DNA of 64,000 nt from CAVWGP01 sp963754645 (GCA_963754645.1 CAVWGP010000001.1:558001-622000); one strand, 5' to 3'. Shown: positions 35,408 to 45,227, counted from the first letter of the stretch. Notes: a model not told the origin generated them from the letters alone. Program-made: numbers and translations.

Positions 35408-36109
35408 GTGAACGGAAGACGGCGTCCGAATTCTAGGGGCGTTGAAACCCGCTTGCGCATTCTCGACGCCGCCGAGTGGCTGTTTGCCGCCGAAGGCTTC
35501 GCCACGGTCACGCTTCGGCGCATCACCAAGGCAGCGGGCGCCAACATCGCCGCCGTCAACTACTACTTCAAGAGCAAGCACGATCTGCTCGAGGCGATTT
35601 TCGTCCGGCGCATCGTGCCGATCAACCGGGAGCGCATTCGCCTGCTCGACGAGGCGCTCGCCGGCAACCGCAAAGGGCGGGTGCGGCTTGAGGCCGTGGT
35701 GCGCGCATTCGTCGAGCCCCATCTCCGCCTCACCCGCGAGTTCGGCCCGGGTGGCACCGTCGTGATGCAACTCCTGGGCCGTCTCTCGACCGATCCCGGG
35801 GAGCGTGGGCTCATCGACGCGATGCTGCTGAAGCAATACGACCCGATTTGGCGCCGCTTCGCCACGGCTTTCCGCGCGCTGCTGCCGCACCTCGGCAAGG
35901 CCGCGGTTTATTGGCGCTTCTATCATCTCCTGGGTGCTCTCTATTTCCTCTCGTCGGCGCGCCAATGGCTGCCCAGCCGTTCGGAAGGGCTGTGCGATCC
36001 CGAAAATGTCGAGGTGGCGATCGAAAGTCTTGTGCCGTTCCTCGTGGGCGCCCTCGCTGCACCCAAGGCGAGGCGCGCGAAGAACGTCAGGCGGGCCAAA
36101 GGAGAATAA
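35408..36109 (+). CDS. TetR-family transcriptional regulator
   Basis: 233 residues, GTG start with GGAGA about 8 bases upstream. N-terminal TetR helix-turn-helix: TRLRILDAAEWLFAAEGFAT, then VTLRRITKAAGANIAAVNYY and FKSKHDLLEAIFVRRI. The C-terminal part (RLRLEAVVRAFVEPHL-like, then VVMQLLGRLSTDPGERGL and YWRFYHLLGALYFLSSARQW) matches the CerR/YbiH-type ligand-binding domain. It is the last gene of the TRAP operon and is the likely local repressor. No operator palindrome could be assigned with confidence. Confidence 0.88.
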   Translation: MNGRRRPNSRGVETRLRILDAAEWLFAAEGFATVTLRRITKAAGANIAAVNYYFKSKHDLLEAIFVRRIVPINRERIRLLDEALAGNRKGRVRLEAVVRAFVEPHLRLTREFGPGGTVVMQLLGRLSTDPGERGLIDAMLLKQYDPIWRRFATAFRALLPHLGKAAVYWRFYHLLGALYFLSSARQWLPSRSEGLCDPENVEVAIESLVPFLVGALAAPKARRAKNVRRAKGE

Positions 36110-36118
36110 GGGCGGAGC

Positions 36119-37111
36119 CTAGCGCTGCACGCGGACACGGTTGCGCAGAATACCGAGGCCGGTAATCTCGAGTTCCACGATATCACCGTCGCTCAGGTAG
36201 CGGCCGAGTTCGAGACCGCAGCCGCCGCCGACCGTGCCAGAGCCGATGAATTCCCCGGCGTGCAGCGTTTCGTCGGCCGAGATGTGTGCAATCATGTCCT
36301 CGAATTTGTGGTGCATCGTGCCGCTATTGCCGCGCGACCACTCTTCGCCGTTGACGCGCGCGACCATGGTTAGGTTGTAGGGATCGGCGATCTCGTCGGC
36401 GGTGACGAGCCAGGGACCGAGCGCATTGCCGGTGTCGAAATCCTTGCCCTTGGCGGGACCCAGTTGTCCCTGCATTTCCTTGGCTTGCGCGTCGCGCGCG
36501 CTGAAATCGTTGAAAATCGTGTAGCCGAAGATGTGGCTGCGCGCCGCCGCGCGCGCGATGTTTTTGCCGCGGCGGCCGATGAAAATGCCGAATTCGAGTT
36601 CGTAGTCCATCACTTGCGAATAGCGCGGCCACACGATCTCGGCTTCGGGGCCGACGACGCTGAAACGGTTCTGCTTGTAGTAGAGCGGCTGATCGTACCA
36701 GACCTTGGGGATCGTAAGCTGGCCGCTTTCCTCGAAACTGCGCCAGGCGGCGGCGGGATCGGCGGATTGCGCCGCCAGCTTCGTGAAACGCTGCGCGCGC
36801 GCTTGCACCAGGTGCTTCTCGAAAGAGAGACAGTCGCGCATCTGCCGCGGCTCGGGCACGGGCGCCAGCAGTTGCACCTGCTTGGCCTCGATCAGCGACT
36901 CGCCGATGCCGCGCCGGATGGCTTCGGCCTCGATCTTGCGCGCGCGGTCGAGGGCCGCCGGACCGCCATCGATGAGCGCCAGCATGTCGCGGTAGGCGGC
37001 ACCGTCACCGCCCAGCAGCGCATCGCCGATTGCCAAATCGACAATCATGTCGGCCCGGGCGAACACGCCGATGCGAGCGGCGGCGGTGTCCTTGAAGGTC
37101 ACGAGCTTCAT
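36119..37111 (-). CDS. Fumarylacetoacetate hydrolase-family protein (first copy type)
   Basis: 330 residues. The FAH metal site appears as DYELEFGIFIGRRGKNIARA (acidic cluster) with FGYTIFNDFSARDAQAKEMQ, KGKDFDTGNALGPWLVTADE and MIAHISADETLHAGEFIGSG with TVGGGCGLELGRYL. These enzymes hydrolyse C-C bonds in, or decarboxylate or isomerise, oxo-acids from aromatic ring cleavage. The length and the N-terminal domain are those of the FAHD2/UGL-like branch rather than tyrosine-pathway FAH. Convergent with the TetR gene. A related gene lies at 48343-49320. Confidence 0.9.
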   Translation of the reverse strand: MKLVTFKDTAAARIGVFARADMIVDLAIGDALLGGDGAAYRDMLALIDGGPAALDRARKIEAEAIRRGIGESLIEAKQVQLLAPVPEPRQMRDCLSFEKHLVQARAQRFTKLAAQSADPAAAWRSFEESGQLTIPKVWYDQPLYYKQNRFSVVGPEAEIVWPRYSQVMDYELEFGIFIGRRGKNIARAAARSHIFGYTIFNDFSARDAQAKEMQGQLGPAKGKDFDTGNALGPWLVTADEIADPYNLTMVARVNGEEWSRGNSGTMHHKFEDMIAHISADETLHAGEFIGSGTVGGGCGLELGRYLSDGDIVELEITGLGILRNRVRVQR

Positions 37112-37312
37112 GCCGGGAGATTAAGACAGCCGTTTGAAACGCGCCAGCGCGGTCGGGACAGGTGTTGTAGGCACCAGTTTGCCTTCATCGGATGATAAGT
37201 CGCGTCCGATCGGGATTCGGCGGCAGCCGACTTCGTCGGCGACGGCGCGTCGTCGATGTCCTTCGACAGAGCCGTCGCGTCCTCGCCCGCAAAGACCCGG
37301 GCAGCGACTGCC

Positions 37313-38161
37313 CTATCCCGGCGCCGGCGCCTCACAAGCGATAGTCTCGTAGTCAGCCGGGATGTTGAGCTCAAGCACCGTGAAATCCGACGAGAATCCG
37401 GTCACGTCGTGCTTGAGCAGGCGGGGAAGCGTCATCGCGTCGCCCGCCCGGACCGTGAATTCACCCTGGCCTTCAACCTGGACGCGCGACCAGCCCTTGA
37501 GTACGTAAACGAACTGACAGGCGAGCGTGTGGTAGTGCCAGCCCGTCGAGCTGTCGCCGGCCTTGCTGTTGCGCACGACGTTGATGTTGACGCGGCGGCC
37601 GGTTGCCGCGGTCACGGCAGCGTCGCGATAGGCGAGGAAGCGGCGCGGCCCGTCGCCCACCTTGTAGGCTTCGGGGCGGTCGTAGCTGACCGCGAAATTG
37701 GCGGCGCGTCCGGGGCGGGCCGGCTGCGGGGGCGGCGCCGTGTCGCGGCCGACGATCGTGCCGACATCGGCCGGCGCTGTAATCTCCACCACCTCGAAAT
37801 CCGGCGCGAACTCGAACTCGTCGTGCCGATAGAATGGCGGCAGGTGCGCGGCGTCGCCCGCGCGCAAGGTGACGGTTTCGCCGTCCTCCGTGCGGAAGAG
37901 CACATGGCCCTTCAAAACATAGACAAACTGGAAATCGAGATCGTGGCAATGCCAACCGGTCTTGTTCTCGAACTGCCCGGCGACGCGGATATGTTCCGCG
38001 CGCATGAGGCCGCCGGTCGCGCGCTTAAGGCCGAGATCGCGATACTGTAGAAAGGCGCGCAGCCCCTTTTGCTCGAAGTCGGGCTCGCGAAAGGGCGTGT
38101 AGTCGAAACGTTCGGCGATACGCGGCCGGTTCGTCGGCGGAATCTCGGCTTCGGTTTGCAT
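37313..38161 (-). CDS. Two-domain cupin protein (bicupin)
   Basis: 282 residues with two cupin repeats. Repeat one (about residues 68-135): TGWHCHDLDFQFVYVLKGHV and VTLRAGDAAHLPPFYRHDEF. Repeat two (about 200-270): STGWHYHTLACQFVYVLKGW and FTVRAGDAMTLPRLLKHDVT, ending ELNIPADYET. Both keep HxH plus a later His, with Gln in place of the usual Glu metal ligand. Organisation resembles gentisate-type dioxygenases, but no assignment is possible. It is a paralogue of the bicupin at 46653-47507 (shared motif order and the IPADY ending). Confidence 0.82.
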   Translation of the reverse strand: MQTEAEIPPTNRPRIAERFDYTPFREPDFEQKGLRAFLQYRDLGLKRATGGLMRAEHIRVAGQFENKTGWHCHDLDFQFVYVLKGHVLFRTEDGETVTLRAGDAAHLPPFYRHDEFEFAPDFEVVEITAPADVGTIVGRDTAPPPQPARPGRAANFAVSYDRPEAYKVGDGPRRFLAYRDAAVTAATGRRVNINVVRNSKAGDSSTGWHYHTLACQFVYVLKGWSRVQVEGQGEFTVRAGDAMTLPRLLKHDVTGFSSDFTVLELNIPADYETIACEAPAPG

Positions 38162-38199
38162 GTTCGCTGCTCCTTATCGTTTGCGGCGATCCGTCCGCG

Positions 38200-38913
38200 C
38201 TAGGGCCTGCCATATTGTCGTCCGCCGAACAGAGTGGACCATTGCTCCGCGGTGAGCGGCACTTTCGTGCTGGCCGGCCGCGTCTTGATACTATCGTCGA
38301 TGACCGCGCCGCCGCGTTGGACCGCCGGCCGCGCTTCGATCGCGCGATACCAGCGATCGAGGTTCGGATACTCGGCAAGCCCGATGCCGATGAGTCGCGT
38401 GCCGCGTATCCACGGCCAGCAGGCAATGTCGGCAATGGAATATTCGCCGGCCAGATACTCGGTTTCGCCGAGGCGGCTGTCCATCACGCGCAGAAGGCGT
38501 TTCGCCTCGTTCATGTACCGGTCGAGGGCATAGGGAATCTTCTCCGGCGCGTAACGCACGAAATGATGTGCCTGCCCGTGCATGGGCCCCAGCCCCGCCA
38601 TCTGAAACATCAGCCATTGCAGAACCGTATGGCGCTGGCGCGGCGTTGCGCCCCACAGTCTTCCGGTCTTGTCCGCGAGATAGGCGAGAATGGCGCCGGT
38701 CTCGAAGACCGCAAACGGCGCGCCGCCTCCCAGCGGATCGCGATCGAGAATCACCGGCAGCTTGTTGTTGGGATTGAGCTTGAGAAACTCCGGCTTGAAC
38801 TGGTCGCCGTCGAAAATATTGTACGCGATGACTTCGTAGGGCAGCCCAACTTCCTCGAGCATGATGGAAACCTTGTGGCCATTCGGCGTCGCCACCATGT
38901 GAAGATCGATCAT
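38200..38913 (-). CDS. Glutathione S-transferase family protein (Nu/YghU-YfcG-like)
   Basis: 237 residues from ATG 38913. Thioredoxin-fold N-terminal domain: ATPNGHKVSIMLEEVGLPYE, FLKLNPNNKLPVILDRDPLG (cis-Pro) and FETGAILAYLADKTG (Glu/Thr that bind glutathione). The all-helical C-terminal domain has RYMNEAKRLLRVMDSRLGET and EYLAGEYSIADIACWPWIRG. Asn/Thr in TPNGHK, not Tyr/Cys, is the pattern of Nu-class enzymes with disulfide reductase or peroxidase activity. It sits 38 bases upstream of the bicupin on the same strand, so it is probably co-transcribed. Confidence 0.88.
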   Translation of the reverse strand: MIDLHMVATPNGHKVSIMLEEVGLPYEVIAYNIFDGDQFKPEFLKLNPNNKLPVILDRDPLGGGAPFAVFETGAILAYLADKTGRLWGATPRQRHTVLQWLMFQMAGLGPMHGQAHHFVRYAPEKIPYALDRYMNEAKRLLRVMDSRLGETEYLAGEYSIADIACWPWIRGTRLIGIGLAEYPNLDRWYRAIEARPAVQRGGAVIDDSIKTRPASTKVPLTAEQWSTLFGGRQYGRP

Positions 38914-39034
38914 CGGCTTGTCCTTCCGTTCATTGCGTTCGCCCGCCGCCGCCGGCACGTTGCGCAACGATCTTTCCATTGCGCGTTCCGCGTGCCACGG
39001 TGCCGGCCAGCATCCGTTTGAATTGGGAGTTCCG

Positions 39035-39976
39035 ATGCCGACCGAGCTGCGCTCGAACCCGATCCGGCTCGATGGCCGCGTCGCCCTCGTCACCGGCGCC
39101 GGACGCGGCCTTGGCCGGGCCTACGCGCTCGAATTGGCGGCGCGCGGCGCCGCCGTCCTTGTCAACGATCCGGGTTTGAATCTCCGGGGCGACGATGGCG
39201 CCGATCGCGGACCCGCGGACGAGGTCGTCGCCGCCATTCGCGCCAAAGGCGGGCGCGCCGCCGCCGACTACGGCGACGTGACCGACGCAAAGTCCTGCGC
39301 CATCATGGTGGGCGCGGCGGTCGATCGTCTCGGCGGTCTCGACATCGTGGTGAACAATGCCGGGAACAACCGCCGCAATGAATTCGCCGCAACGACTCCC
39401 GCCGATTTGGAGAACGTGCTGCGCGTGCATCTGTTCGGCGCGTTGCTCGTAACGCAGGCGGCATGGCCGATCCTCGCGTCCCAGCGCTACGGTCGCATCG
39501 TCTTCACCACCAGCCAGGTCGGTTTCTACGGCAAGGTCGACAGCGTCGCCTACGGCGCGGCCAAGGCGGCGATCGTGGGCCTCATGCACGGGGTGAAGCT
39601 TTCGGCCGAGCCGCTCGGCATCAAGGTCAATTGCATCTCGCCCTTTGCGCTCACCCGGATGGGCGACATTTTTCCCAAGGAGATCGCGCCCCTCATCGAT
39701 CCGGCGCAAGCGGCAGCCGCCGTTACCCTGCTGTGCGCCGAAGAATGCCCGCTGTCCGGCGATATCCTTATCGCCGGCGGCGGCCATTTCGCGTTGGCGC
39801 GGACGGTCGAGACGCGCGGTATCGACATCGACGATCCGCTCGCGATTAACGCGGAAGCGCTGGCCGCGCGGCTCGGCGAGATTGCCGATTTCGCCGATCC
39901 GCTCGTCTATCCGGACGCGCTCAAGGCCGTCGGCGCCACATTCGAGCGTGTCAAGCGCCGCGTCGGCATTGGCTGA
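39035..39976 (+). CDS. Short-chain dehydrogenase, MFE-2/(3R)-hydroxyacyl-CoA dehydrogenase-like
   Basis: 313 residues. NAD(P)-binding VALVTGAGRGLGRAYALELA, VNNAGNNRRNEFAATT, catalytic Ser in VFTTSQVGFYGKVDS (the usual S-S reads T-S-Q), and Tyr-x3-Lys in AYGAAKAAIVGLMHG. The long insert VNDPGLNLRGDDGADRGPAD after the second strand, and a tail beyond the SDR core (ETRGIDIDDPLAINAEALAA), are typical of the peroxisomal multifunctional-enzyme type 2 branch. A beta-oxidation-like role is plausible. Divergent from the GST gene. Confidence 0.88.
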   Translation: MPTELRSNPIRLDGRVALVTGAGRGLGRAYALELAARGAAVLVNDPGLNLRGDDGADRGPADEVVAAIRAKGGRAAADYGDVTDAKSCAIMVGAAVDRLGGLDIVVNNAGNNRRNEFAATTPADLENVLRVHLFGALLVTQAAWPILASQRYGRIVFTTSQVGFYGKVDSVAYGAAKAAIVGLMHGVKLSAEPLGIKVNCISPFALTRMGDIFPKEIAPLIDPAQAAAAVTLLCAEECPLSGDILIAGGGHFALARTVETRGIDIDDPLAINAEALAARLGEIADFADPLVYPDALKAVGATFERVKRRVGIG

Positions 39977-39991
39977 CCCGTACCGCATTGC

Positions 39992-40696
39992 TCATCCTCC
40001 GAAATAAGCGGATTGGACTTCCGGGCTAGCCGCCAGCTCGGCGGCGGGCCCATGCAGACGTATTTCGCCGTTTTCCAGGATGTAGCCGCGATGGCTTGCC
40101 GCCAACGCCACGCGCGCGTTCTGCTCGACCAGCAAAATCGGCACGCCGTCGTCATGCACGCGGCTGACGATGGCGAAAAGCTGTTGCACCAGGATCGGCG
40201 ACAGACCGAGGCTCGGCTCGTCCAACAACAGCAGCTTGGGCGCCGCCATGAGGGCCCGGCCGATCATCAGCATCTGCTGCTCGCCGCCGGATAGCGTGCC
40301 GGCGGACTGCTGCGCCCGTTCCTTCAACCGCGGGAAATATTCGTAAACCCGATCGAATCCGGCGCGCGACCGCGCCTCGCGGCGGCGCAGCCACGTGCCG
40401 AGCAGCAGATTGTCCGACACGCTCATCTCCGGAAAAATCTCGCGCCCCTCGGGCACCTGCACGATTCCGCATGCCACGATCCGGTCGATCGGCCAGCCTG
40501 TGATGTCGACGCCGTCGAACCGAATGCGCCCGCCGGCCACCGGCACGACGCCGGAGATGCAATTCAGCGTCGTTGTTTTTCCCGCGCCATTGGCGCCGAG
40601 CAGGCAAACGATCTGCTTCGGCGCCACGTCGAGCGAGACGCCTTCCAGCGCGCGCACCGGCCCGTAGCTCGCGGAGATGCCGTTCACCTCAAGCAT
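39992..40696 (-). CDS. livF: Branched-chain-type ABC transporter ATP-binding protein LivF
   Basis: 234 residues, intact. Walker A CLLGANGAGKTTTLNC, LivF-type GIVQVPEGREIFPEMSVSDN, signature TLSGGEQQMLMIGRA, Walker B LLLLDEPSLGLSPILVQQLF and switch LLVEQNARVALAASHRGYI. Its ATG overlaps the frame-corrected stop of livG by 8 bases. It is the only liv gene here without a frame break. Last gene of a five-gene operon running livK-livH-livM-livG-livF on the minus strand. Confidence 0.92.
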   Translation of the reverse strand: MLEVNGISASYGPVRALEGVSLDVAPKQIVCLLGANGAGKTTTLNCISGVVPVAGGRIRFDGVDITGWPIDRIVACGIVQVPEGREIFPEMSVSDNLLLGTWLRRREARSRAGFDRVYEYFPRLKERAQQSAGTLSGGEQQMLMIGRALMAAPKLLLLDEPSLGLSPILVQQLFAIVSRVHDDGVPILLVEQNARVALAASHRGYILENGEIRLHGPAAELAASPEVQSAYFGG

Positions 40697-41461
40697 GGGT
40701 TTCCTGCCCGAGATAGGACTCGATCACGCGCGGGTCGTTGCTTCACCTCGGCGGGAGTACCCTCGGAGATCTTCTGGCCGAAGTTGAGCACGGTGATGCG
40801 ATCCGCCACCGCCATGACGAGCCGCATCACGTGCTCGACCAGCACGATCGTGATGCCCTGCCGGCGCGCAAGATCGACAAGCAGCACATCGAGCGCCGCG
40901 ATCTCGCGGTTGCGCAAGCCCGCGGCAGGCTCGTCGAGCAGCAGGATCCGCGGCTTGGAGGCCAGCGCGCGCGCAAGATCCAGTTTCTTCTGACTGCCGA
41001 AATCGAGTTGCTCGGCGCGCTTGTCGCGCAGCTCGGCGAGGCCGGTCCGCTCCAGCAGCGCTTCGCCCGCCGCGACCGCTTCGCGTTCGGCGGAATTGCG
41101 GCGGCGCCCCGGCGCGAACGGAAAATAACCGCCGATGCGCGGCGTCATTCCAACCAGCACGTTCTCGAGCACGGTCAGGCTGCGGCAAAGTTCGATATTC
41201 TGGAAGGTGCGGGCTATTCCGAGCGCGGCGATGCCATGCGCCGGCACCGCCAAAAGCGAGCGTCCGGCAAAGCGAATGTCGCCCTCGGCCGGCGTGTAGA
41301 AGCGCGACACGCAGTTGAAGACCGTCGATTTTCCGGCGCCGTTCGGGCCGATCAAGGCATGGATCGCGCCCTCCGCGACAGCCATCGAGAAATTCCGCAA
41401 CGCGCTCAATCCGCCGAAGCGGACGCTGACGTCGCTGCAGCGCGAGAAGCGGTTCCGTCAT
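40689..41461 (-). pseudogene. livG: Branched-chain-type ABC transporter ATP-binding protein LivG, two frameshifts
   Basis: After correction 256 residues, normal LivG. Core sequence is intact: Walker A ALIGPNGAGKSTVFNCVSRF, IARTFQNIELCRSLTVLENV, Walker B RILLLDEPAAGL and switch VLVEHVMRLVMAVADRI. The signature region reads QLDFGSQKKLDLARAL where LSYGxQRRLEIARAL is usual. Near 41434 an extra C splits MTEPLLALQ from DVSVRFGGLSALRNFS. Near 40737 another extra C splits EVKQ from DPRVIESYLGQETHA. Both repairs give textbook LivG sequence. The start overlaps the livM stop (ATGA). Confidence 0.88.
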
Positions 41462-42410
41462 GCGCCGCGCCCGCGCCGCTGGACAAGGCCCCAAATGCCG
41501 CGCGGCATATACATCATCGCCAGGATCAAGATCAGCCCGTAGACCATCTCCTGCCACACAAGCAGGCTGCGCATCGCCGCGCGCATGATTTCGGGCATGA
41601 GCCCGAGCAGCGCGACGCCGATCAGCACGCCGGGCAGGGTGCCGAGCCCGCCGACCACGATCATCGACAGCACCAGCACGACCTGGCCGAAGCCGAACGT
41701 GTCGGGATGCACGTAGGACTGGTAGAGCGTGAACATGCCGCCGGCGAGACCGGCATAGACGGCGGATATTCCGAAAGCCGCGATCTTGGTGCCCCGCACG
41801 TCGATGCCCGATGCCGCCGCTACCGGCTCGCTATCGCGGACCGCCGCCATGGCGCGGCCGAATTTCGATGTCGTGAGATACATCGTGGCCGCGACGACGG
41901 CCGCCAGCAGCGAGGCTAGGACCGGGAATGCCCGGATGTCGCTTCCAAGCGCGATGCCGAACAGGTTCGGCGCGCGGACGCGCAGGCCGTCCGCTCCGCC
42001 GGTGACGGCGTCCCAGGCGTTGAAGACCCACTGCGCGCCTTCCGCAAAGGCGAAGGTCGCGAGCGCGAGATACACGGCGCGCAATTGCGTTGCCGGGAAG
42101 GCGATGAGGAGGCCCACCAGCCCGGCGAGGAGAGCCGCGAGCGGCATCGCCAGCGGCAGCGGAATGCCGCCAGCGTTGCTGCAAAAGCGCGGTCGCATAG
42201 GCACCGATGCCGTAGAAGGCGATGTGCGCGAAGGCGAATTGCCCGGCCCAGCCGAGCAGCAGATCGAGCCCGATCGCCAGCACGGCGTACATCATCAGCG
42301 TGTTGCCGAGATAAAGAAAATATTGCGGCACGAAAAACGGCAACGTGAAGCCGAGCGAGGAGCAGAACCAGGAGCGGCGCGAGCCGGGCGAGCGATGGGC
42401 TGCGATACAT
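41458..42410 (-). pseudogene. livM: Branched-chain-type ABC transporter permease LivM, two frameshifts
   Basis: 316 residues after correction. Membrane protein beginning MYRSPSLARLAPLLVLLL, then LGFTLPFFVPQYFLYLGNTL, LDLLLGWAGQFAFAHIAFYG (LivM signature), AFAEGAQWVFNAWDAVTGGA, GRAMAAVRDSEPVAAASGID and VVGGLGTLPGVLIGVALLGL. Frame breaks at about 42356 (extra G between LLL and LGFT) and about 42175 (extra C after QQ). The protein is otherwise complete, so damage at the sequence level rather than loss of function is likely. Confidence 0.87.
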
Positions 42411-42418
42411 CGGCGCCG

Positions 42419-43321
42419 CTACAGCTTCTTGGTCGCGATGCGACCGCCGAACAGGCCCTGGGGCCGGAGCGCCAGGATCAGCATGATCACGACGAACGGC
42501 GCGACCGAAATCGCCTTGGACGAGATACAGCAGGCCGACGAGATTCTGGATCACGCCGAGCAGGATCCCGCCGATGACGCAGCCCGGCAGGCTGGCGAAA
42601 CCGCCGACGATCGCCGCCGCGAAGGCGAGTATCACGATCACGCCCATGTCGGGCGTCATCAGCAGCTTGGGCGCGATGAGGATGCCGGCGATCGCCGAAA
42701 GCGCCGACGCAATGCCCCACACCGCCATGCGCATCGAGCGCACCGGCACGCCGGCAAGCGCGGCCGCGCGCGGGTTCTGGCTGGTCGCCCGCAACGCCTT
42801 GCCGGTGAAGGTAAACGTGAAAAACACCCAAAGTGCCAGCCATGATCGCCACCGCGATCGCGACGATGGCGATGTCTTGGCGCTGCAGAATCACCGGAAT
42901 CGAGGAAGATCGGCTTGCCGGTAAAGAGCGGCGGCAGCCGGCGAACTTCCTCGGTGTAGGGGATCACGCGCACGCCGCCCTTCAAGACATAGGACAGGCC
43001 GACCGTGGCGATCACCAGGGCCACGAGGATGCTCTGGCCCGGTTGCGCCCGGCCCAGCACCGTGTGCAGAACGACGCGGTCGAAGCTGGCGCCGAGCACG
43101 AAGGTGGCGAGCGCGCCGAAGACGAAGATCAGCGGATAGGGCAGCTCCAAATAGAGCAGCGCCAGCATGCCGAGATAGCCGCCGATCATCACGACTTCGC
43201 CGCCGGCGAAATTGATCACATCGGTGGATTTGTAGACGATGACCAGCGACAGCGCGATCAGAGCGTAAACGCAGCCCGTGACGACGCCGCTGGCGACGGC
43301 CTGCAGGACGAGCGGCAACAT
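42419..43321 (-). pseudogene. livH: Branched-chain-type ABC transporter permease LivH, three frameshifts
   Basis: 299 residues after correction, start MLPLVLQAVASGVVTGCVYA. LivH landmarks: IALSLVIVYKSTDVINFAGG, GEVVMIGGYLGML, SRMAVW-type segment SMRMAVWGIASALSAIAGIL and ILAFAAAIVGGFASLPGCVI with GGILLGVIQNLVGLLY, ending LALRPQGLFGGRIATKKL. Breaks at about 42895 (between FLDS and VILQRQDIAIVA), 42837 (between IMA and ALWVFFTFTFTGK) and 42520 (between YLV and KAISVAPFVVI). Each is repaired by removing one base. Stop (TAG) is 9 bases before livM. Confidence 0.86.
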
Positions 43322-43377
43322 GCGGGCTTCAGAGCGAAGGCACGGGCGGTACTTCGGCCGATCCGCCCGCGCGGCGC

Positions 43378-44588
43378 TTACATGCCGTCCTTGCCGTTCC
43401 AGAAATAGGCGCCCGGCATCAGCTTGTGCGTCTTCCCGTCGAACTTGATGAAGACCGAGGCGCGGTGCCCGTCGCGACGATCCTTGGCGAAGGCGATCGG
43501 TCCCGCGAGCGACGCCGGAATCGAATTCGATCGATTCCAGGGCATCGATGAAGCTCTCGCGCGTCACGCCTTTGCCGGCCTTTTCGAGCGCCATCGTGAC
43601 GGCCATCGCGGACGGCAGCCCGTAGGTCATGAAAGCGCCCGCCGTGCGGTCCGGGTAGTACTGCTTGTAAAGCTGGATCCAGCGCTGCTGCTTGGGGCCG
43701 TCGGTCAGGTCGTTGAGCGGCGAGCCGTAATAGAGATTGGCGAGGGCCGCGTCGTTGCCGACGTTCTTGGCGAACACCGCCGGGAGCGGAATGCCCTGCA
43801 CCGCCACGACGATCGGCGTCTTGGTCATCTCGAACTCGGCGTATTTTTGCGTGATCAACACCGCCGGCGCCGGATAGCCGGTGTTGATGATCACGTCGGG
43901 ATTGGCGGCGCGCACTTTCAGCATCGGCGCGGTCACGTCGGCAATGCGCGGCGAAATGCGCTCGACCGCGACGACGGTCGACTCCGTGCTTCGCCGCCAC
44001 CGCCTTGGCCGTGGCCCAGTTGGCGTTGCCGAAATCGTCGTCATGCGCGATGTAGGCGATGCGCTTGCCCTTCAGCTCCTTGATCGCGAATTCCATGATC
44101 GTGCCGCCGACGGTGCGCTGGGTGCCGGCAAAGGCGCCGAACACATAGCGCGTCGCCGGAATGACCGCGACGTCGCCCGCCGCGTTCAGCATCACCATCG
44201 GCACTTTTTCGCGCGTGACGAACTCCTGCGCCGCCGCGACCGCCGCGGAGCACGAACCGCCGTGCACGAAGAACGTCTTGTCGACCGTGATGAATTTTTT
44301 TACGACCGCGACGACTTCGGTCGGATTGCATTTGTCGTCCTCGACCAGAACCTTGATCTTGCGGCCGTGAATGCCGCCTTTCTTGTTGACTTCCTCGTAC
44401 CACATCTTCGCCGCCTGCAGCGGGTCGAGCCCGAAAGCCGCCAACGGCCCGGACATCGGCGCGAACAGGCCGATGGTGATTTCCGTATCGGTGATGCCAG
44501 GATCGGCCGCCTGGGCCGCGCCGGCGCAAACCGCCAGCGCCGCCAGGCCGCCCAGCGCGGCGCTTCGCATCGTCTTCATGATCGACAT
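43378..44588 (-). pseudogene. Branched-chain-type ABC substrate-binding protein (LivK-like), two frameshifts
   Basis: 402 residues after correction. Signal peptide MSIMKTMRSAALGGLAALAV with cleavage after AQA. Leu/Ile/Val-binding (peripla_BP_6) blocks: TDTEITIGLFAPMSGPLAAF, PLQAAKMWYEEVNKKGGIHG, KIKVLVEDDKCNPTEVVAVV, AANPDVIINTGYPAPAVLIT and the C-terminal KTHKLMPGAYFWNGKDGM. Breaks at about 43979 (extra G between KHGV and TVVAVERISPR) and about 43516 (extra base between EFDS and ASLAGPIAFAK). The family binds many amides and aromatic acids besides amino acids; given the neighbouring FAH/P450 genes, an aromatic ligand is possible. Confidence 0.87.
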
Positions 44589-44717
44589 TGTTTCTCTCCC
44601 TTATCGCGGTTTTCGAATTCTTTTTTTCCATCGGGTCGGTTGAAGCGGCGAGCGTGCCTCAGTTCCGGGCGATTTACAACAAAGCGCGCGGGCGCCCGCC
44701 GGTTCGATGCCGCGCCG

Positions 44718-45227
44718 TCAAACGGCGTTGGGCACGGCGCGCTTGGTCTTGGCCCACTGGCCGAGCATGGCTTCGGCGGAGTTGCGCAGCGCGGCGGTCA
44801 TCGCCGCCGTCTGCGTCGGAAAGGCCAGTTCGAGCCGGTGGCCGCTTGGATCGCGGAAATAAATGGACTGGCAGATGCGATGGTCCGCCGGGCCGAGCAC
44901 TTCGATGCCCATGTCTTGAAGGCGTTGCTTCGCGGCGAGCAGCTCCTCCATCGATCCGACGCGCATCGCCAGGTGCTGGACCCAATCCGGCGTGTTGGGG
45001 TCGAACCCCATCTCCGGCGCTTCCGGCACCTCGAAAAACGCCACATGGCTGCCATCCTCCATCTCGAAGAAGAGATGGAAATGCGGGCTGTATTCGCCGG
45101 TGGAGAGAACATTATCGGCCGAAACCGCCATCGAATATTTTAGGCCGAGCGCCTTGGTGTAGAACTCGGCAGTCTTCTTCGCGTCCTTGCAGCGATAGGC
45201 GACGTGGTGCAGCGATTTGACGAGCAT
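44718..45227 (-). CDS. VOC/glyoxalase-superfamily protein, extradiol dioxygenase-like fold
   Basis: 169 residues from ATG 45227 (MLVKSLHHVAYRCKDAKKTA). Two beta-alpha-beta-beta-beta repeats. First: HHVAYRCKDAKKTAEFYTKA, LGLKYSM. Second: DWVQHLAMRVGSMEELLAAK, then GPADHRICQSIYFRDPSGHR, LELAF. Metal-ligand candidates are the N-terminal His and the Glu in the final strand (HRLEL). The family ranges from lyases to ring-cleaving dioxygenases, and the size suits a single-module lyase/isomerase. It is downstream of the P450 gene on the same strand (80-base gap). Confidence 0.85.
   Translation of the reverse strand: MLVKSLHHVAYRCKDAKKTAEFYTKALGLKYSMAVSADNVLSTGEYSPHFHLFFEMEDGSHVAFFEVPEAPEMGFDPNTPDWVQHLAMRVGSMEELLAAKQRLQDMGIEVLGPADHRICQSIYFRDPSGHRLELAFPTQTAAMTAALRNSAEAMLGQWAKTKRAVPNAV

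Noticed and set aside
40689..44588. Programmed +1 frameshifting in the liv genes
   Set aside because: Sites lack a common slippery/stop arrangement, and nine events in one operon would be without precedent; consensus insertions explain them better.
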